Below are positions 7,253 through 9,553 of a stretch of 9,553 bases of DNA, piece by piece. The stretch spans positions 1-9,553 of the forward strand of contig JAUYDO010000198.1 in the NCBI GenBank assembly GCA_030691835.1, written 5' to 3'. Made by a program: the position numbers and the translations under genes. Below the pieces are notes generated by a model. The model was not told where the DNA came from and searched no databases. It worked only from the letters and a program-made list of their open reading frames with translations. This stretch comes from Dehalococcoidia bacterium. Its GTDB lineage: Bacteria; Chloroflexota; Dehalococcoidia; Dehalococcoidales; UBA3254. Numbering within the stretch: the first letter of the stretch is position 1; each line of letters starts with the position of its first letter.

Positions 7253-8416
7253 TTGAGCGACTCAGTTATGACAGAGGTTGCCGCAGTCAAGATTAAAGAG
7301 GATAATTGCAGTGGTTGCTCCACCTGCATCTACGTCTGTCCTTTTGAAGCGATAAAAAAAGACAAGACAACAGGCAAGACCGTTCTCGAGATAGAGAAAT
7401 GCCAGGTCTGCGGTCTGTGCTACTCCACCTGTCCGGCTAAGGCTATAGACTCCCTCTACTACGACGTGGACTCGCTGACCAGCTACCTCGAGAAGGCGAA
7501 GCAGAAGTACGCCTCGGACACGCTGGTAGTGATGTGCAAAGGCAGTGCCCCCGATTTCACGGGCGTGGAGAAGCTGTTCGGCTTAAAGAGTTTCGTTCCC
7601 CTCTCCGTCCCCTGTGTAGGCAGAGTCCCGGAGGAGATATTCCTTAAAGCCATGCTCATGGGCATTCAGAAGATGAACGTGCTCGCGTGTGACACCGATT
7701 ACTGTCGCTTCGAGCACGGCAGTGCCGTCACCAGGCGCAAGATAGCCGGACTCAATATGCTTCTGGAGCAGCTCGGCTACGGCAAGGACGCGATAACCTT
7801 CAAGCGCAACAGCCTGAAGGTGACCGTTGACGCCAACTCCTGCATCAGGTGCGGCAACTGCGTCTGGTTCTGCCCCTACCAGGCGGCAAAGCTGGATAGC
7901 CCCGGCGCCGTGACCTTCGATTTGACGCTGTGCCGCGGTTGCGGACTGTGCGTTGCCATGTGCCCCGCCCTGGCTCTCGACCTGGAGAACTGGGAGCGGC
8001 AGCGTATATCAACCATCGTTTCTAAAATGGCTTCCGAGGTAAAGACACCCAGTGTCCTGGTATTCCGCTGTCAGTGGGCGGTCTTCCCGTCGCTGGACGG
8101 CATGGAACCGTCCGCTAATGTCCGCTTCATAGATATGCCCTGTGCCTCGAGAGTGGACACCTCTCACGTCCTGGAAGCCTTGCAGAAAGGTGCGGATGGC
8201 GTGCTGATAGCCGCCTGCTCCGAAGAGGACTGCAAGCAGGAAAAGAGCAGTGGTAAGGCAAAGCATTCCGTAGACAAGCTGAACGAAAAGCTGGCGCAGA
8301 TAGGACTTAAAGATAAAGTCCAGTTCTGCACCGTAGCGCCGAGGTTCCCGGATAAATTCACCAGAGAGCTTGAGCAGTTTTGCGCTAAAATCGGTGGTGT
8401 AAAGGAGTCCAGGTGA
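7253..8416 (+). CDS. Duplicated [2x4Fe-4S ferredoxin + MvhD-like] electron-transfer protein
   Basis: A 387-residue soluble Fe-S protein built from two copies of one unit. Unit 1 has two CxxCxxCxxxCP motifs (C19/22/25/29 and C50/53/56/60) followed by an MvhD-like domain with C95, C121, C146 and C151. Unit 2 repeats this: C197/200/203/207 and C227/230/233/237, then C273, C297, C322 and C327. It could hold four [4Fe-4S] clusters and up to two [2Fe-2S] clusters. The same domain order occurs at the C-terminal end of some HdrA and QmoB proteins, but here there is no FAD-binding region. The role inferred is a long electron wire from the hydrogenase and MvhD to a later acceptor. It starts with TTG, 18 bases after mvhD, and its stop overlaps the next start (GTGA). 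I do not know a named family for this exact layout. Confidence 0.85.
   Translation: MSDSVMTEVAAVKIKEDNCSGCSTCIYVCPFEAIKKDKTTGKTVLEIEKCQVCGLCYSTCPAKAIDSLYYDVDSLTSYLEKAKQKYASDTLVVMCKGSAPDFTGVEKLFGLKSFVPLSVPCVGRVPEEIFLKAMLMGIQKMNVLACDTDYCRFEHGSAVTRRKIAGLNMLLEQLGYGKDAITFKRNSLKVTVDANSCIRCGNCVWFCPYQAAKLDSPGAVTFDLTLCRGCGLCVAMCPALALDLENWERQRISTIVSKMASEVKTPSVLVFRCQWAVFPSLDGMEPSANVRFIDMPCASRVDTSHVLEALQKGADGVLIAACSEEDCKQEKSSGKAKHSVDKLNEKLAQIGLKDKVQFCTVAPRFPDKFTRELEQFCAKIGGVKESR
7289..8344 (+). repeat. Protein-level tandem duplication within the Fe-S gene
   Basis: The two halves of the encoded protein repeat with a period of about 176-178 residues. Cys19 to Cys197 is 178 residues; Cys121 to Cys297 and Cys146 to Cys322 are each 176. 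The spacing inside each MvhD-like domain is the same (25, then 5 residues between the last three cysteines). It also equals that of the stand-alone MvhD (C44-C69-C74). The duplication is visible in the protein but not as an obvious DNA repeat, so it is old. Confidence 0.8.
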
Positions 8417-9054
8417 TAGTAACGGTTCAAAAGCCCTTAAACGAGCTACTAGATTTTATTTCACCATACGGCAAAATCTTGCTTGCCGGGTGTGATGGCT
8501 GTACCCAGCCGCCAAGGGGCTTGAGGGAAGCCAATACGCTCGCCCAACTGCTGGAGCTCGGCGGCAAGCTGAGAGATAAGAACTTCAAATTCAAGACCAC
8601 GACAATCGCCAAGCAATGCGATTCCCACCTCACCGCCACTATGCTCAAGCCCCAGCTAGAAGGCATCGACGCTATAATGTCACTGGCTTGCGGCATCGGC
8701 GTTCAGGAAATCGCCCAGGCTTTCCCCGAAGTACCCGTCTTCCCGGCACAGAACACCGTATTCTTCGGCGCTGAGGAAAGGGATAAAGGTGCTATAGAGG
8801 AGAGGTGCGCCGGCTGTGGCAACTGTCTTCTGCCCCTCACCGGCGGTATCTGCCCGATAGCCCGGTGTAGCAAGGGCTTGACCAGCGGCGCCTGCGGCGG
8901 CAGTAAACAGGGCAAGTGCGAGCTTAGCCCTGAAAAAGACTGCGCCTGGGTGCTGATTTATAACCAGCTCAAGAAACAGGGCAAGCTGGAACTGCTCAAA
9001 CAATCGCGAGCTCCTCGGGATTACCAGCTAACCGGCTGGAGGGTCACCACGTAA
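8413..9054 (+). CDS. metV: MetV-like protein (methylenetetrahydrofolate reductase C-terminal domain family)
   Basis: A 213-residue Cys-rich protein matching the MTHFR C-terminal domain family, called MetV in acetogens. There it partners MetF in methylene-tetrahydrofolate reductase and in MetVF-Hdr-type complexes. The N-terminal domain has GCDGC (C27, C30), C69 in KQCDSH and C93 in ACGIG. The C-terminal part has the family pattern: C132xxC135xxC138, C147-P, C152-SK, GACGG (C161), C169 and C177-AW. These cysteines probably bind Fe-S clusters and/or zinc. The GTG start overlaps the previous stop by four bases and has AAAGGAG (8401-8407) five bases upstream. No metF is seen on either side. The neighbours suggest it docks onto the hydrogenase/MvhD electron chain, either toward a distant MetF or as a general adaptor. 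The family call is firm; the function is inferred. Confidence 0.85.
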   Translation: MIVTVQKPLNELLDFISPYGKILLAGCDGCTQPPRGLREANTLAQLLELGGKLRDKNFKFKTTTIAKQCDSHLTATMLKPQLEGIDAIMSLACGIGVQEIAQAFPEVPVFPAQNTVFFGAEERDKGAIEERCAGCGNCLLPLTGGICPIARCSKGLTSGACGGSKQGKCELSPEKDCAWVLIYNQLKKQGKLELLKQSRAPRDYQLTGWRVTT

Positions 9055-9070
9055 ACAAGCCTGATTGCGG

Positions 9071-9078
9071 GGAGGAGG
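9071..9078 (+). promoter_or_regulatory. Shine-Dalgarno site deciding the hypF start
   Basis: GGAGGAGG is a strong ribosome-binding site. It lies seven bases before the GTG at 9086, four before the GTG at 9083 and 19 before the GTG at 9098. The GTG at 9086 therefore has the best spacing; 9083 remains possible, adding one residue. Confidence 0.65.
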
Positions 9079-9085
9079 TAAGGTG

Positions 9086-9553
9086 GTGCTGGTAGGCGTG
9101 AAGAAATTAGCCAGTATTAGCGTCCGCGGCGTAGTGCAGGGAATCGGCTTCCGACCTTTCGTCTACCGGCTGGCACACGAGCACGACCTGAAGGGGTGGG
9201 TGCGCAACACCTCGGGGAACGTAGAGATTGAGGTCGAGGGTGATGCGGAGGCACTGCGCCGGTTCATCAGCGACCTCGAAGCCAAAGCTCCCCCCATGTC
9301 GCATATCGAGCACATAGAGACCGCCTTCCTTCCACCGAAGGGCTATACCGGTTTCCGGATTCGCCAAAGCGTCAGAGAGGAAGGCAAATACCAGCTTGTC
9401 TCCCCGGATATAGCCACCTGCCCGGATTGCCAGCGGGAGATTTTTGACCCCGCGGACCGGCGTTTCCGCTATCCCTTCACCAACTGCACCAACTGCGGTC
9501 CCCGCTTCACCATTATCGAGGATATCCCCTATGACCGCCCGAACACCACTATG
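9086..9553 (+). CDS. hypF: Carbamoyltransferase HypF, N-terminal part (3' truncated by window edge)
   Basis: The first 156 codons of HypF, which makes the thiocyanate-like carbamoyl adduct on HypE that becomes the cyanide ligands of the NiFe centre. The acylphosphatase domain is seen first, with VRGVVQGIGFRPFVYRLA near residues 13-30. It is followed by the first half of the HypF zinc-finger region: C112xxC115, 18 residues, then C134xxC137. The frame is still open at the last base, within the PYDRPNTTM stretch typical of HypF. Full-length HypF is about 750 residues, so roughly four fifths lies beyond the window. The start is GTG at 9086, chosen by the strong GGAGGAGG upstream; GTG codons at 9083 and 9098 are alternatives. 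It begins 31 bases after metV and is probably the same transcript, extending toward further hyp genes, which is inference. Confidence 0.95.
   Translation, partial: MLVGVKKLASISVRGVVQGIGFRPFVYRLAHEHDLKGWVRNTSGNVEIEVEGDAEALRRFISDLEAKAPPMSHIEHIETAFLPPKGYTGFRIRQSVREEGKYQLVSPDIATCPDCQREIFDPADRRFRYPFTNCTNCGPRFTIIEDIPYDRPNTTM

Noticed and set aside
1..9553. CRISPR arrays, tRNA or rRNA genes, insertion sequences, attachment sites
   Set aside because: I saw no regularly spaced repeats, transposase genes, terminal inverted repeats or RNA-gene signatures. Coding sequence fills nearly all of the window.

Overview
The window reads as bacterial chromosome, with every supported gene on the + strand. Tight gene packing, Shine-Dalgarno sites and sigma70-like promoter boxes argue for a bacterium rather than a methanogen. 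The gene content is a cytoplasmic group 3c (Mvh/Vhu-type) [NiFe] hydrogenase, a MetV-like protein and 'YGYII...' MFS permeases. Together with frequent ATA and AGA/AGG codons, this points to a strict anaerobe. A Dehalococcoidia-like Chloroflexota genome is my best guess, but that is inference from gene content, not a database match.

Region 1 (1-3461) is a run of three MFS transporter genes. The first is the C-terminal part of a DHA2-type (EmrB/QacA-like) drug exporter cut by the left edge. The next two are tandem paralogues of a 12-helix MCT/OFA-like MFS permease family. Both junctions are TGATG stop/start overlaps, so the three are probably one translationally coupled operon. Substrates cannot be read from the sequence.

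Region 2 (3462-3661) is a 200-base AT-richer spacer. It holds two good tandem sigma70-type promoters, TTGACA-N17-TACAAT and TTGCAC-N17-TATAAT, both pointing into the hydrogenase genes. I see no terminator for the MFS operon.

Region 3 (3662-9553, open at the right edge) is a hydrogenase operon. In order it encodes the MvhG-like small subunit, the MvhA-like large subunit, a 72-residue NifU-like Fe-S protein, a hydrogenase maturation endopeptidase, MvhD, a large Fe-S protein, a MetV-like Cys-rich protein, and the first 156 codons of HypF. The structural subunits would oxidise H2 in the cytoplasm. MvhD and the large Fe-S protein would pass electrons on, while the protease and HypF mature the NiFe site. 

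The most unusual items are two. The large Fe-S protein is an internally duplicated [2x4Fe-4S ferredoxin + MvhD-like] unit in one chain, with no HdrA flavin domain in the window. The other is metV placed in a hydrogenase operon without metF. Together they suggest an electron-transfer module linking H2 to one-carbon (Wood-Ljungdahl-type) metabolism or to an unseen Hdr-like partner. That partner and the end acceptor are not in the window.
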